Below are positions 9,600 to 19,008 of a DNA stretch of 64,000 nt, one piece after another. How positions within the stretch are numbered: position 1 is the first letter of the stretch; the number at the start of each line of letters is the position of its first letter. Under the pieces are notes generated by a model, which saw only the letters and a program-made list of their open reading frames with translations, did not search any database and was not told the origin of the DNA. Both the position numbers and the translations under genes were made by a program. This DNA comes from Zooshikella harenae (GTDB taxonomy: Bacteria; Pseudomonadota; Gammaproteobacteria; Pseudomonadales; Zooshikellaceae), in assembly GCF_018837975.1 (NCBI RefSeq), contig NZ_JAGSOY010000017.1, forward strand, positions 23,159 to 87,158, in the 5' to 3' direction.

Positions 9600-9995
9600 A
9601 TGATTGATAAAAAAAATGGTTTGAAGTTTTTAGCGTGTCTTTTTTTTACTAGTTATGGAAATATAGTGCAGGCTTCCAGTTTACTGAACATTGATATTGG
9701 CGACATAATTCAGAGTGAAGATTTATCATCAGACGTGGAACAAAAATATTCGACTCAAATAGATGAAAAAGGCTGTGTTTTTTGCCAGGGGAGCACTATT
9801 AAAAACGGTTCTTTTCCTCATGATGAAAAACTTGGTTATCCTGTAATTCGTGAGCACGAGAGAGTATATCATCAACAGTCAATGGAGCTGATAAATGACT
9901 ACTTTGGTCAAGATAGTGCTATATCTATAGAGGAACAGAAAAACTATGAGTTAAAATATAAAAATAAATTGAAGGAACTAAAGAAAAAGCACTAA
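9600..9995 (+). CDS. Small secreted protein with a CxxC motif, unknown function
   Basis: 131 residues if started at ATG 9600, which gives a standard signal peptide (MIDKKNGLKFLACLFFTSYG, cleavage probably after VQA) and has TAGGG about 7 bases upstream. An ATG at 9549 would put an odd hydrophobic leader before the signal and is rejected. The mature part is charged; its only notable element is GCVFCQG (a CxxC), followed later by a lysine-rich tail (KYKNKLKELKKKH). The two cysteines could form a disulfide or bind a metal. I do not recognise a family. Confidence 0.6.
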   Translation: MIDKKNGLKFLACLFFTSYGNIVQASSLLNIDIGDIIQSEDLSSDVEQKYSTQIDEKGCVFCQGSTIKNGSFPHDEKLGYPVIREHERVYHQQSMELINDYFGQDSAISIEEQKNYELKYKNKLKELKKKH

Positions 9996-10026
9996 CTCGA
10001 GTGTATCTTTTAAAGAGTAAAGGCGA

Positions 10027-10974
10027 TTACAGTAAACACTTTGCTGAAAGCCACTGATTTATATTATTTTTGTAAGTTTGTAACCATTTTTTTGCGGCAT
10101 CCATATAAGAGTAACGATCGTATTCGTAAAGAGCAGATGCTTCAGAAACCATTTGGTTGTTAAAGTTAATTCTTTTTATAAATTGGAATGCACAAGGCCA
10201 TTTTTTAGGAAAGTGTTTAGATGTTGCTTTTTTAAGCCAACCATTTTTAGGGTTACCACAGTCCATTGTTTCATAGGGATTTGGTCCCCATTTAGGGGTC
10301 GAAATACATTCTGGCTCAAAGGGGGGGAACTCTACAAAGTTTCCTTCTACTCTACGCTCAACCCAATTTGGCGTCCAGTTCATAATAAGTAAAGGTGTTT
10401 GTTTTTTTATAGCGAGTAATATCGTTGGCCTGAAAGCTTCTCCGCCGATCTTTTTCAGTAGATAGTTTAGTTTAAGTGCACGAATGCGTTTGCCTTCTTG
10501 CTTATCCCAGGGACCTGTTATATATACACCTTTTAATCCTGAATAGTCCATAGTGAATAAATTTGAGCACTGATTCAATACAGTCCAACTAGGTAACCCA
10601 GGACAAAGTTTTTCGACATAAGCTGGATACCACCACTCTTCACGTGTTACAACATTGTGGGCTCCGGCATCAATGATAAGTTTTTGTTCAACCATTCTAT
10701 TGAACTCTTTAGCCATTGTACCTTCCCAGACTTCAAGCTGTAAGTCAATTTCACCAAGCCGTAATGCACCCCATTGTTTATTGGTCGTTATTTCTCGGTA
10801 GAGAATTTTATAACCTTGTTTTTCCAATATATCTCCAATAGCGTAAGATATTACAATTTGACTTGCCCAGTCGTTTAACGCAATGGTGATTGGTGCTTTT
10901 TTCTGTTCTTGAGCTAATAATTTTGTAGGAACAGATAACAGAAAAAAGAGAGAGAGATAGGTTAGTTTTTTCAT
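10027..10974 (-). CDS. Glycine betaine/choline-type ABC substrate-binding protein (OpuAC family), orphan
   Basis: A 315-residue periplasmic protein with signal peptide (MKKLTYLSLFFLLSVPTKLLA) and the OpuAC/ProX opening ITIALNDWASQIVISYAIGD, then GEIDLQLEVWEG. These features place it with glycine betaine/proline-betaine binding proteins. The aromatic residues that cage quaternary ammonium ligands appear plausible (W in LNDW, EVWEG, MNWTPNW), but the ligand cannot be fixed by reading. No permease or ATPase gene lies nearby, so it must serve a transporter encoded elsewhere or a sensory role. The C-terminus is convergent with the small secreted protein. Confidence 0.75.
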   Translation of the reverse strand: MKKLTYLSLFFLLSVPTKLLAQEQKKAPITIALNDWASQIVISYAIGDILEKQGYKILYREITTNKQWGALRLGEIDLQLEVWEGTMAKEFNRMVEQKLIIDAGAHNVVTREEWWYPAYVEKLCPGLPSWTVLNQCSNLFTMDYSGLKGVYITGPWDKQEGKRIRALKLNYLLKKIGGEAFRPTILLAIKKQTPLLIMNWTPNWVERRVEGNFVEFPPFEPECISTPKWGPNPYETMDCGNPKNGWLKKATSKHFPKKWPCAFQFIKRINFNNQMVSEASALYEYDRYSYMDAAKKWLQTYKNNINQWLSAKCLL

Positions 10975-11110
10975 TAAAATAAAAGTTAGATTATTTGTTT
11001 AGAGAATAGCAGTATTAAGGTATATAGCATACTTGCTTTTAATGATTAATTTTGTTTTGAGTGAGTGATCGATTTAAAAAATAGTACTTTGTATTATTGT
11101 TTTTATTGAC

Positions 11111-11140
11111 TATAAAAAACGCCCATTGAAATGAGCGTTT
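11111..11140 (-). terminator. Rho-independent terminator of the alcohol dehydrogenase gene
   Basis: Minus-strand hairpin with a 10-bp stem (AAACGCTCAT / ATGGGCGTTT, one G-U pair) and a 4-base loop, followed by TTTTATA. It lies 37 bases after the stop of the dehydrogenase. Confidence 0.75.
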
Positions 11141-11176
11141 AGTGGCTGGTGGCTAATTTTATTTTTTAATGAATAT

Positions 11177-12229
11177 TTAGTTTTTAAGGCTCGCCATGTC
11201 AATTACAAATCTATATTTTACATCGCCTTTTTTCATTCTTTCATAGGCTGAGTTAATATCTTGAATTTTAAGCATTTCAACGTCGCAGCTAATATCATGT
11301 TCTGCGCAGAAATCGAGAACTTCTTGCGTTTCAGGGATTCCTCCAATCAGCGAGCCTACAAGTATACGACGCTTCATGACTAAAACACTGGCTTGTAATG
11401 CGGGTTCGATAGGTTCTAATAGCCCAACTAGAATATGTACACCATCATATTTAAGGCAGTTAATGTATGGGTTTAAATCATGTTGAACAGGAATTGTGTC
11501 TAACAGAAAGTCAAAAGTTTCTGTTGCCGCAGCCATCTGCTCAGGGTCTCTGGAAATAATAACATGATCTGCACCTTGTTTTTTTGCTTCTGCTACTTTA
11601 CTTTCTGAGCGGGTAAAAATAGTCACTTCAGCGCCCATAGCTTTGGCAAATTTAACCCCCATATGACCTAGGCCACCCATACCAAGTATTCCAACTTTAT
11701 GTCCTGGTTGAATATTAAAGTGCTTAAGGGGAGAGTAGGTTGTAATGCCAGCACAAAGAATGGGAGCTGCTGTAGCAGGATCAAGTTGACTAGGTATGTT
11801 TAAAACAAAACGTTCACTGACAACAATATTTTCAGAATAACCACCATAGGTTATTTGTTGATCATGACGATCCTGTCCATTATAGGTACTGACCATACCC
11901 TCCTGACAGAACTGCTCCAGACCTTCGTTGCATGCAGAGCATATACGACAGGAGTCCACCATGCATCCTACGCCAACAGTATCGCCAACCTTAAAACGGG
12001 TTACATTGTTACCTACAGCAGTGATGTGTCCGATTATTTCATGGCCTGGCACTACGGGATAAATGCTCATTCCCCAGTCATTTTCGGCGAAGTGTATATC
12101 GGTGTGGCAAACGCCACAATAGTCTATCTCGATAGAGACATCGTCTTCTCTGAGTGTGCGTCGCTCAATGTTATGAGGCGCTAACCCTGATGTGTTTGAC
12201 TGTGCTGCATAGGCTTTCGTAGTGGTCAT
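11177..12229 (-). CDS. Zinc-dependent NAD(P) alcohol/aldehyde dehydrogenase, YahK/cinnamyl-alcohol-dehydrogenase-like
   Basis: A 350-residue medium-chain dehydrogenase. Catalytic zinc ligands are visible: Cys41 in CGVCHTD, His63-Glu64 in VPGHEIIGH, and the later Cys in PILCAGITTYSP. The structural zinc cysteines follow VGVGCMVDSC. The Rossmann motif is GMGGLGHMG. YahK-type enzymes reduce a range of aldehydes with NADPH; the physiological substrate is unknown. The gene is divergent from an AraC-family regulator, a common arrangement for such dehydrogenases, so local regulation is likely. AGGGA lies upstream of the ATG. Confidence 0.85.
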   Translation of the reverse strand: MTTTKAYAAQSNTSGLAPHNIERRTLREDDVSIEIDYCGVCHTDIHFAENDWGMSIYPVVPGHEIIGHITAVGNNVTRFKVGDTVGVGCMVDSCRICSACNEGLEQFCQEGMVSTYNGQDRHDQQITYGGYSENIVVSERFVLNIPSQLDPATAAPILCAGITTYSPLKHFNIQPGHKVGILGMGGLGHMGVKFAKAMGAEVTIFTRSESKVAEAKKQGADHVIISRDPEQMAAATETFDFLLDTIPVQHDLNPYINCLKYDGVHILVGLLEPIEPALQASVLVMKRRILVGSLIGGIPETQEVLDFCAEHDISCDVEMLKIQDINSAYERMKKGDVKYRFVIDMASLKN

Positions 12230-12456
12230 ATGTGTTTTTCCCTATTGAGAAAGAGAAGGGGGGAAAGGGTTCTCACCGCAGTTTTCGGTCTGACAATGAT
12301 GTTGTCTTTATTGTGCTTGTTCTTGAATTGGTTGCCATCAACAAAAGTACGGTATTTTTGCCAATTCCTCCAAGTAGCTTCTCTTTACTTGAACTGAGAG
12401 GTTCACCAACGGCATACTGGAGTATGCTAGAAATAACCTTTTATGGTAGATTGAGT

Positions 12457-13323
12457 ATGAATTGTCCAGTGATGATGGCGCTTATTCGTCTGTTGGTAAA
12501 ACATGATGGAATCTCTGAAACGCTATTGCCTGAAGTGTCTCTTTTTTCGAGCCACAAACCACAGCCTAGAGTCCCTTTGATATACCAGCCTAGCCTGTGT
12601 ATTGTTGCCCAGGGGCGCAAAATTGGCTATTTAGGTGATAGGGAGATTCATTACGACTCTGGTCATTATTTAGTACAAACCTTACCTTTACCTTTTGAAT
12701 GTGAAACCTTCGCATCTGAAGAGGCACCTTTATTTGGCATGTCTGTCAGTATTGATGCAGCTACGCTAGCAGAGCTGGTACTCGCACTGGATGACCCTTT
12801 AGCTAATGACGATAATTCAGAACCTCCAAAACCAATGGGTTCAGTTGCGATGACAGTAGGCATGGAAGAGGCTGTCATACGACTTCTACGCGCTTTGCAT
12901 GATCCTCAGGCAGCCAGAGTGATGGGGCGTAATAGAGTTAGGGAGGTTATTTTTGAAGCGCTTCAGGGAGAGCAGGGACCTGCATTACGAGCCTTAGTCG
13001 AAAACCAAGGGCACTATTCTCGAATTGTTCAAGTTTTGACTCAAATGCATTCAGAGCTGGCAGATGATATTTCGGTTGAGCAATTGGCACGGAGGGCGAA
13101 TATGAGTCTTTCAACATTTCACCACCATTTTAAACAAGTTACCCGTTCTTCTCCTATACAGTACTTGAAAAGACTCAGATTAATTAAAGCACAGTTATTA
13201 CTGAGCCATGATGAGTTTAATGTTACACAAACGGCTTCTGCTGTAGGCTATAAAAGTATTAATCAATTTAGTCGGGATTATAAGCGTTATTTTGGAGTGA
13301 GTCCTATCCAGGATAAAGTTTAG
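12457..13323 (+). CDS. AraC-family transcriptional regulator (AraC_N type)
   Basis: About 288 residues from ATG 12457 (MNCPVMMALIRLLVKHDG). The N-terminal part (PRVPLIYQPSLCIVAQGRK ... YDSGHYLVQTLPLP) is the AraC_N cupin-like domain found in regulators beside aldehyde/alcohol dehydrogenases. The C-terminus has two helix-turn-helix units (DDISVEQLARRANMSLSTFH and VTQTASAVGYKSINQFSRDY). The frame is open back to 12232, but that extension is low-complexity and contains the promoter region shared with the divergent dehydrogenase, so I do not use it; ATG 12424 is another alternative. It probably controls the neighbouring dehydrogenase. Confidence 0.8.
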   Translation: MNCPVMMALIRLLVKHDGISETLLPEVSLFSSHKPQPRVPLIYQPSLCIVAQGRKIGYLGDREIHYDSGHYLVQTLPLPFECETFASEEAPLFGMSVSIDAATLAELVLALDDPLANDDNSEPPKPMGSVAMTVGMEEAVIRLLRALHDPQAARVMGRNRVREVIFEALQGEQGPALRALVENQGHYSRIVQVLTQMHSELADDISVEQLARRANMSLSTFHHHFKQVTRSSPIQYLKRLRLIKAQLLLSHDEFNVTQTASAVGYKSINQFSRDYKRYFGVSPIQDKV

Positions 13324-13344
13324 GTAAGATAGGACTCAGTCATA

Positions 13345-13962
13345 TTAATTCGTTAAGCTGATAGCCGTATTAGTTTTGTCAAGAAAACCATCATCTTTTA
13401 TTTGTTTTAAAAGGTAGCGGTACATATTTTTACGTACTTTGGGTACTACTGAAAAGTCATGGGATGGAAACGCAAATATCATAGGTAACCATTGAACTAA
13501 GGTGACAGAGTCCTTCAAAAGATATTTTTTCTGACGACCTTCTTTATTCTGAATAATCGCATTGACTTCATAGTTAGATGTTGCCCAGGATGGAATTGTA
13601 TATAGGCTTAAACCTGTAATGAATGCTGGTATAAGGGCTGCAGGGTTGCCTGCTTCAGTAATTATTAGCTCAAGTTTTAGCTCTGCCTCAGGATCATTGG
13701 TTGATATACGGCTAAAATAACCTGATTTTTCAAGAACAGTTGTAAGCTCACCTTTAATAATATTTTGTGCGAATTCTGGCTGCTTGGATGGTTTTGAAAA
13801 TCCTCCTTTTGCTAGAGACGTAAAAGAAAGTGATTTTTTATTTTTGATATTAATATTTGATTTATCTAGCGATGTACTGGGTATATTGCCTCCTTCGTAC
13901 ATTGCACAGCCAGAGATAAGTGAAATTAAATATACAATTATTAGCGTTGCAAGTTTATTCAT
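13345..13962 (-). CDS. Hypothetical lipoprotein
   Basis: 205 residues from ATG 13962: a short signal (MNKLATLIIVYLISL) and lipobox ISGC. The mature protein has a region resembling the variable-strand sequence of small outer-membrane lipoproteins (ELKLELIITEAGNPAALIPAFITGLSLYTIPSW) and a central aromatic-glycine segment. An upstream TTG at 14025 is in frame but gives an implausible double leader. I do not recognise a named family; the pattern of a lipoprotein with an internal hydrophobic loop recalls DUF799/YcfL-like envelope proteins, but this is weak. Confidence 0.6.
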   Translation of the reverse strand: MNKLATLIIVYLISLISGCAMYEGGNIPSTSLDKSNINIKNKKSLSFTSLAKGGFSKPSKQPEFAQNIIKGELTTVLEKSGYFSRISTNDPEAELKLELIITEAGNPAALIPAFITGLSLYTIPSWATSNYEVNAIIQNKEGRQKKYLLKDSVTLVQWLPMIFAFPSHDFSVVPKVRKNMYRYLLKQIKDDGFLDKTNTAISLTN

Positions 13963-14215
13963 TTTTTTACTGCTATTAGATAAGGATAAAGTTATTAATA
14001 GAAAGGAGAGGTATTTTAGTGGCAATATTAAATTTTTAAATTGTTGTTTTGGGTACTTCTGAATATAAATGATTTAAGTCAAACTTAGAGCTGGCTATTT
14101 TAAGTTTTAAATACTGAACATAGCATTCAGGGAAGTTAAGTTTTGTTGAAGTCAAAGTGAATACGACAGACTAAAAGGTGAGTGAAAATAAGTGATGATG
14201 GGCTGGTTTTCAGAC

Positions 14216-14246
14216 AAAAAAAAGACCGACATGTTGTCGGTCTTTT
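14216..14246 (-). terminator. Rho-independent terminator after tRNA-Met
   Basis: A perfect 11-bp stem (AAAGACCGACA / TGTCGGTCTTT) with a 3-base loop, followed on the minus strand by a run of eight T. It is just downstream of the tRNA gene in its direction of transcription. Confidence 0.85.
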
Positions 14247-14252
14247 AAAATA

Positions 14253-14329
14253 TGGTAGCTACGAGTGGATTTGAACCACTGACCCTCGCATTATGAATGC
14301 GATGCTCTAACCAACTGAGCTACGTAGCC
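14253..14329 (-). tRNA. tRNA-Met (CAT), elongator type
   Basis: 77-nt cloverleaf with encoded CCA: acceptor GGCTACG / CGTAGCT, D-arm AGCTCAGTTGGTTAGAGC, anticodon loop TTCATAA (CAT), T-arm with GGTTCAAATCC. The sequence is close to E. coli elongator tRNA-Met. The first acceptor pair is G-U rather than G-C. Confidence 0.95.
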
Positions 14330-14449
14330 AAAGGATGGCGCGTATTTTAGGGGTTTTATGTTTAATGTCAACCCCTTGTAATGCTCTTTTTAACCTATCA
14401 ATGTTTATAGCCCTAGCTTGCATTATATATGCTTGGCAAAGGTTATAGG

Positions 14450-15541
14450 TTACACATTAAAACGGAAGTGGATAACATCACCATCTTGTACAATATAGTC
14501 TTTACCTTCAAGGCGCCACTTTCCAGCCTCTTTAGCGCCTGACTCACCATTGTGAGAAATAAAGTCATTGTAGCTGATGACTTCAGCACGGATAAAACCT
14601 TTTTGAAAGTCTGTATGAATCACTCCAGCTGACTCAGGTGCTGTTGCGCCGATTTTGGTCGTCCAGGCTCTTACTTCTTTTACACCAGCCGTGAAGTAAG
14701 TTTGTAAGCCGAGTAATTGATAACCTGCTCTGATAACCCGATCTAAACCTGGCTCTTCCATACCTAAATCAGCAAGGAACTCGTCACGCTCTTCATCTTC
14801 AAGCTCAACAATTTCTGCCTCAAGTTTGTTGCAGATAGGAACAACTACAGCACCTTCTTTAGCTGCAATGTCTTCGACCACTTTTAAATAAGGATTGTCA
14901 GTAAAGCCATCTTCATTGACATTAGCAATGTACATCGTTGGCTTTGTGGTTAACAGGTGGAATTGCTTGATTTGCGCTTGCTCATCTTCTGTAAGAGAGA
15001 GTGAACGAACTGGAAGTCCTTCATTTAAGTGAGGAATGAGCTTTTCAAGCATTGCTTTTTGCTTGATCGCATCTTTATCACCACTTTTAGCCACTCTTAC
15101 GACTCGTTGTAATTGGCGCTCAACACTTTCTAAATCAGCCAAGGCAAGTTCAGTATTAATGACTTCGATATCACTGGCTGGGTCTACCTGATTGGATACA
15201 TGAATGACATTGCTGTCTTCAAAGCAGCGTACAACATGAGCAATTGCATCAGTTTCGCGGATATTAGCAAGAAATTGATTGCCTAATCCTTCGCCCTTTG
15301 ACGCGCCCTCAACCAAGCCTGCGATATCAACAAATTCCATAGTGGTAGGAATTACTCGCTCTGGTTTTACTATTTCTGCTAACGCATTTAGTCGGGAATC
15401 AGGCATAGGAACTACACCTGAGTTAGGCTCAATTGTGCAGAAAGGAAAGTTTTCAGCGCCAATGCCTGCTTTGGTCAGTGCATTAAATAGAGTGGATTTA
15501 CCAACGTTAGGTAAACCAACGATACCGCAGTTAAAACCCAT
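14450..15541 (-). CDS. ychF: Ribosome-binding ATPase YchF
   Basis: A 363-residue Obg-family P-loop protein of normal length. It has [15 protein letters not shown] (G1), the NxxE-type base recognition replacing NKxD (characteristic of the ATP-preferring YchF group), a coiled-coil insert, and the C-terminal TGS domain ([19 protein letters not shown] ... [13 protein letters not shown]). YchF binds the large ribosomal subunit and is linked to translation control and oxidative stress. It lies downstream of pth in the same direction with a 31-base gap, the usual gammaproteobacterial pair. Confidence 0.95.
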   Translation of the reverse strand: MGFNCGIVGLPNVGKSTLFNALTKAGIGAENFPFCTIEPNSGVVPMPDSRLNALAEIVKPERVIPTTMEFVDIAGLVEGASKGEGLGNQFLANIRETDAIAHVVRCFEDSNVIHVSNQVDPASDIEVINTELALADLESVERQLQRVVRVAKSGDKDAIKQKAMLEKLIPHLNEGLPVRSLSLTEDEQAQIKQFHLLTTKPTMYIANVNEDGFTDNPYLKVVEDIAAKEGAVVVPICNKLEAEIVELEDEERDEFLADLGMEEPGLDRVIRAGYQLLGLQTYFTAGVKEVRAWTTKIGATAPESAGVIHTDFQKGFIRAEVISYNDFISHNGESGAKEAGKWRLEGKDYIVQDGDVIHFRFNV

Positions 15542-15572
15542 GGTGTGTGTTCCTTTCGCTTGAAAAGTATGT

Positions 15573-16175
15573 TTAGCCTTTAAAACGGTGCAACTGTTGT
15601 ACTGCTAATTGCCAGGAGCCAGAGATTGCTTCAGGTAAAAGGTGAATTGCCTCATGGGTGACTGCATCAATTAAATCCTGTTCTTGTCGTGGCGCACGAT
15701 TTAACACAAAGCCAACAACTTGCTCTTTAACACCTGGATGACCAATGCCGATACGCAGGCGGAAAAAATCCTTGCAGTTTCCCAGCTTGTTAATGATGTC
15801 TCGCAGGCCATTGTGACCACCATGACCACCACCTTGTTTCAAGCGGGCAGTTCCTGGCGGTAAATCTAATTCATCATGGACAACAAGAATGGCTTCAGGA
15901 GGGATTTTGTAAAAATGAGCGTAAGTTTGAACGGCTTTACCACTAAGATTCATGTATGTAGTAGGGATAAGCAAATGTAGGGTTTGCCCTTTAACCTTAA
16001 CTTGCGCCACTTCTCCGTGGAATTTTTTCTCGGGGTGAAGGGTTACACCATAATTCCGTGCTAACCCTTCAACAAAGATAGCGCCAGCATTGTGCCGAGT
16101 ATTAACATACTCGGCACCAGGATTCCCTAGGCCGACAACTAACTGAATGTTTGCTTCGGGGATCATTTTAGCCAT
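15573..16175 (-). CDS. pth: Peptidyl-tRNA hydrolase
   Basis: A 200-residue enzyme with the family opening [20 protein letters not shown], including the catalytic His and the Asn/Asp residues, and the signature [15 protein letters not shown]. It releases peptides from prematurely dissociated peptidyl-tRNA. The ATG at 16175 has GAGG about 10 bases upstream; a second ATG three codons later is possible. It is 17 bases downstream of rplY, forming the rplY-pth-ychF series. Confidence 0.95.
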   Translation of the reverse strand: MAKMIPEANIQLVVGLGNPGAEYVNTRHNAGAIFVEGLARNYGVTLHPEKKFHGEVAQVKVKGQTLHLLIPTTYMNLSGKAVQTYAHFYKIPPEAILVVHDELDLPPGTARLKQGGGHGGHNGLRDIINKLGNCKDFFRLRIGIGHPGVKEQVVGFVLNRAPRQEQDLIDAVTHEAIHLLPEAISGSWQLAVQQLHRFKG

Positions 16176-16192
16176 GTTGGCAAAACCTCAGA

Positions 16193-16819
16193 TTACTCTG
16201 CAGAAGTTTCTTCGTCAGCAGAGCCTTCTTCTGCAGAAGCTCGTGTGGTTTGAACAACGGCAACAGGTGCATCGTGGTCTGTACCATGAGATAGTTCAAC
16301 CAGCTCAACGCCTTTTGGCAGTTTTAGGTCTGACAAATGAATGTTTTGGCCTATTTCAACCTCAGTCATATCTACTTCTATGAACTCAGGCAAGTTTGCT
16401 GGCAGACAGCGAACTTCAACTTCAACTGCAGAGTGAGCAACAACACCACCAGCTTTTACACCAACGTTTTTATCTTCGTTAATGAAGTGTAAAGGTACGT
16501 GAGTAGTAATTTTCTGGTTAGCACTGACACGCAAGAAGTCAGCATGCATGATGAAACCTTTAGCAGGATGACGCTGAAGGTCTTTTAGAATCACTTGCTC
16601 TTGTTGGCCATCAAGCTCAAGCGTTAGGATGTGAGAGTAGAACGCTTCATTTTCCAGAGCTTTAGCAATATCTTTTTGAGTAATTGCTGCTTGAGTTGGG
16701 GCTTTTTCACCACCATATACAATAACTGGAACTAGTTGCGCTTCTCGACGCAGGCGGCGGCTCGCACCTTTCCCTACATCTTCACGCTTTTCCAGTGTTA
16801 AAGAAAATTCGTTGGACAT
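16193..16819 (-). CDS. rplY: 50S ribosomal protein L25 (Ctc form)
   Basis: A 208-residue long-form L25 (Ctc): the 5S rRNA-binding N-terminal domain ([26 protein letters not shown]) followed by the C-terminal beta domain ([20 protein letters not shown]) and an acidic, disordered tail. It binds 5S rRNA in the large subunit. Located between prs and pth as in Pseudomonas and relatives. Confidence 0.95.
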   Translation of the reverse strand: MSNEFSLTLEKREDVGKGASRRLRREAQLVPVIVYGGEKAPTQAAITQKDIAKALENEAFYSHILTLELDGQQEQVILKDLQRHPAKGFIMHADFLRVSANQKITTHVPLHFINEDKNVGVKAGGVVAHSAVEVEVRCLPANLPEFIEVDMTEVEIGQNIHLSDLKLPKGVELVELSHGTDHDAPVAVVQTTRASAEEGSADEETSAE

Positions 16820-16968
16820 TGAAACTCTCCTAAACTAAATCAAATACACTGTGATCTCTCGCGACCAAGAGCACAGCAATAGAGCGCCTGTGAAAAGGCG
16901 CGCGAATGATAACCTATTTTTAAGGCCCTTGCTCGCATTTTTTAAGGTTTTGCTGACAACTGGGGAGA

Positions 16969-16993
16969 GTGGAGGTAAGTAATTTACCTCCAC
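16969..16993 (-). terminator. Hairpin after prs
   Basis: A perfect 10-bp stem (GTGGAGGTAA / TTACCTCCAC) with a 5-base loop sits 32 bases after the prs stop. On the minus strand it is followed by TCTCCCC rather than a T-run, so termination strength is uncertain; it may instead protect the 3' end or separate prs from rplY. Confidence 0.5.
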
Positions 16994-17025
16994 AAGTTTA
17001 GATCTGCTTGAATGAGAATGCTAAA

Positions 17026-17967
17026 TCAACGGAATAGGGCGCTGATAGATTCTTCATTGCTAATTCGGCGAACAGATTCAGCAATCAGATGTGACATATC
17101 CAATTGACGAATTTTGCTGCACTGCTTAGCTGCTGATGACAGGGGGATTGTGTTGTGGACAACCAGCTCATCAAGTTGGGATGAGTTAATGTTATCCATC
17201 GCACGTCCAGAGAGAACAGGGTGCACACAGTAAGCCAGAATTCTGGAGGCACCTTTTTCTTTCAGTACGCGAGCTGCCTGACAAAGTGTTCCGGCAGTAT
17301 CAACCATATCATCAACCAAAATACAGGTGCGTCCATCAACATCGCCAATGATATTCATTACCTCGGCCTGATTCGCAGCAGGACGACGTTTATCAATGAT
17401 GGCTAGATCTGTATTGAGTTTTTTGGCGATAGCGCGTGCGCGTACCACACCACCAATATCAGGTGAGACAATGATGAGGTCTTCAATCCGTTGCTGGGAA
17501 ATATCATCCAGCATGATGGGTGAACCATAAATATTGTCCACAGGAATATCGAAGAAGCCCTGGATTTGATCTGCGTGTAAATCAACCGTCAATAATCGGT
17601 CAATGCCTACTGTGGTGATCATGTCGGCAATCACTTTGGCGCTAATGGGGACACGGGTAGATCGAGGGCGTCTATCTTGGCGAGCATAGCCAAAATAGGG
17701 GACAACAGCAGTTATGCGGTTGGCGGAGGAGCGGCGTAAGGCGTCAGCCATAACGATCAGCTCCATTAAGTTGTCATTAGTGGGTGCGCAGGTGGACTGA
17801 ATAATAAAAACATCCTTTCCACGGACATTTTCATTAATTTCTACAGCGACTTCTCCATCACTGAAGCGACCGACGTAAGCGCGACCAAGGGGAATACTTA
17901 AGTGATCGACAACCTTCTGAACCAGATCCGGGTTTGAGTTGCCCGCGAAGACCATCATTTTAGACAC
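17026..17967 (-). CDS. prs: Ribose-phosphate pyrophosphokinase
   Basis: 313 residues from GTG 17967 (start [10 protein letters not shown], matching the MSKMMVF opening of Pseudomonas Prs). AAGG lies 8 bases before this GTG. The frame extends upstream to 18060 but would run into the tRNA-Gln gene, so the extension is not used; an ATG 21 bases upstream of this GTG lacks a ribosome site. The PRPP-binding loop [14 protein letters not shown] and the flexible-loop and ATP-site residues ([25 protein letters not shown]) are intact. The enzyme makes PRPP for nucleotide, histidine and tryptophan synthesis. Confidence 0.95.
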   Translation of the reverse strand: MSKMMVFAGNSNPDLVQKVVDHLSIPLGRAYVGRFSDGEVAVEINENVRGKDVFIIQSTCAPTNDNLMELIVMADALRRSSANRITAVVPYFGYARQDRRPRSTRVPISAKVIADMITTVGIDRLLTVDLHADQIQGFFDIPVDNIYGSPIMLDDISQQRIEDLIIVSPDIGGVVRARAIAKKLNTDLAIIDKRRPAANQAEVMNIIGDVDGRTCILVDDMVDTAGTLCQAARVLKEKGASRILAYCVHPVLSGRAMDNINSSQLDELVVHNTIPLSSAAKQCSKIRQLDMSHLIAESVRRISNEESISALFR

Positions 17968-18028
17968 GGTAATTACCTTTTTGGTCATGTTTTTTGATGG
18001 GTTGGGATGGATGATGTGAAACTTAATT

Positions 18029-18103
18029 TGGCTGGGGTGGGAGGATTCGAACCTCCGCATGACGGGATCAAAACCCGTTGCCTTACCGCTTGGCTACACC
18101 CCA
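18029..18103 (-). tRNA. tRNA-Gln (TTG)
   Basis: 75-nt cloverleaf with encoded CCA: acceptor TGGGGTG / CACCCCA, D-arm AGCCAAGCGGTAAGGC, anticodon loop TTTTGAT (TTG), T-arm GAGGTTCGAATCCTC. It sits between ispE and prs, its conserved position in gammaproteobacteria. Confidence 0.95.
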
Positions 18104-18129
18104 ATGTCTTGTGTGTTACCGGGTGCGAA

Positions 18130-18984
18130 TTATATTGAATTCGTCCGGCTTTGCAAGTGTTTATGTAACATTGATTGGTTACATCCTCTTGCAAGGAAGG
18201 TTTGCAGATCATCCGGCAGCTGCTTTAAAGCTTGTTCGGCGCTCTGTCTGTTTGCAAAAGTTGCAAATAAACAAGCACCTGTTCCGGTCAATCTTGTCGG
18301 GGCCAGATTATTAAGCAATTTGAAAACTTTATCAACCTCTGGATATTGCTTTCTAACAATTGCCTCGCAGTCGTTTCTGGCACCCCGCTGCAAGTAGGCG
18401 GCAACTGTAATAGGATCAGAGTCTCTTGTCAAATCCTGATGTTGAAAAATTTTAGCTGTACTAATGTGGCAGTTTGGTTTAACTAAAATAAACCAAGTTT
18501 CTGGCAGCTCTATGGGGGTAAGTTGTTCACCAACTCCTTCTGCCCAGGCTGCATGTCCATGGATAAACACAGGGATATCAGCTCCAAGCTTTAGTCCCAG
18601 TTCGGCAAGTTTTGTATCTGAGAGGTGGGTTTGCCAAAGTATATTTAGACCATGTAAGACAGTCGCAGCATTAGAGCTACCTCCGCCAACACCTCCTCCC
18701 ATAGGTAAGCATTTTTTAATTGAAATATCAGCACCAAGAGAAGAGTTTGTTGCTGATTGGAGTATTTTTGCAGCTTTGATCGCTAAATTATCGCTATCAG
18801 CCAGGCCAGGAAAAGGAGTCAGTAAATTGAGCTTTCCATCGTCTCGCGTTGTTATCGTGACTTCATCGGATAAATCAAGAAACTGAAATAAGGTTTGGAG
18901 TTGATGATAGCCATCAACTCTGCGACCTAAAATGTGAAGAAACAAATTTAGTTTTGCTGGGGCGGGTAGTGTTAATTGCTGCAT
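18130..18984 (-). CDS. ispE: 4-diphosphocytidyl-2-C-methyl-D-erythritol kinase
   Basis: A 284-residue GHMP kinase of the MEP isoprenoid pathway. The opening PAPAKLNLFLHILGRRVDGYH contains the conserved lysine and substrate residues; the ATP loop is LPMGGGVGGGSSNAA; the C-terminal motif is LTGTGACLFATF. It phosphorylates CDP-methylerythritol. It lies directly downstream of lolB (24-base gap) and upstream of tRNA-Gln and prs, the standard order. Confidence 0.95.
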   Translation of the reverse strand: MQQLTLPAPAKLNLFLHILGRRVDGYHQLQTLFQFLDLSDEVTITTRDDGKLNLLTPFPGLADSDNLAIKAAKILQSATNSSLGADISIKKCLPMGGGVGGGSSNAATVLHGLNILWQTHLSDTKLAELGLKLGADIPVFIHGHAAWAEGVGEQLTPIELPETWFILVKPNCHISTAKIFQHQDLTRDSDPITVAAYLQRGARNDCEAIVRKQYPEVDKVFKLLNNLAPTRLTGTGACLFATFANRQSAEQALKQLPDDLQTFLARGCNQSMLHKHLQSRTNSI

Positions 18985-19008
18985 AGGTATGGATTACATG
19001 AGTCCTGA

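Noticed and set aside
12232..12456. N-terminal extension of the AraC regulator
   Set aside because: The extra 75 residues are not protein-like and cover the promoter region shared with the divergent dehydrogenase.
17968..18060. N-terminal extension of prs, open frame to 18060
   Set aside because: It runs into the tRNA-Gln gene and lacks a ribosome site, while GTG 17967 has one and matches the family start.
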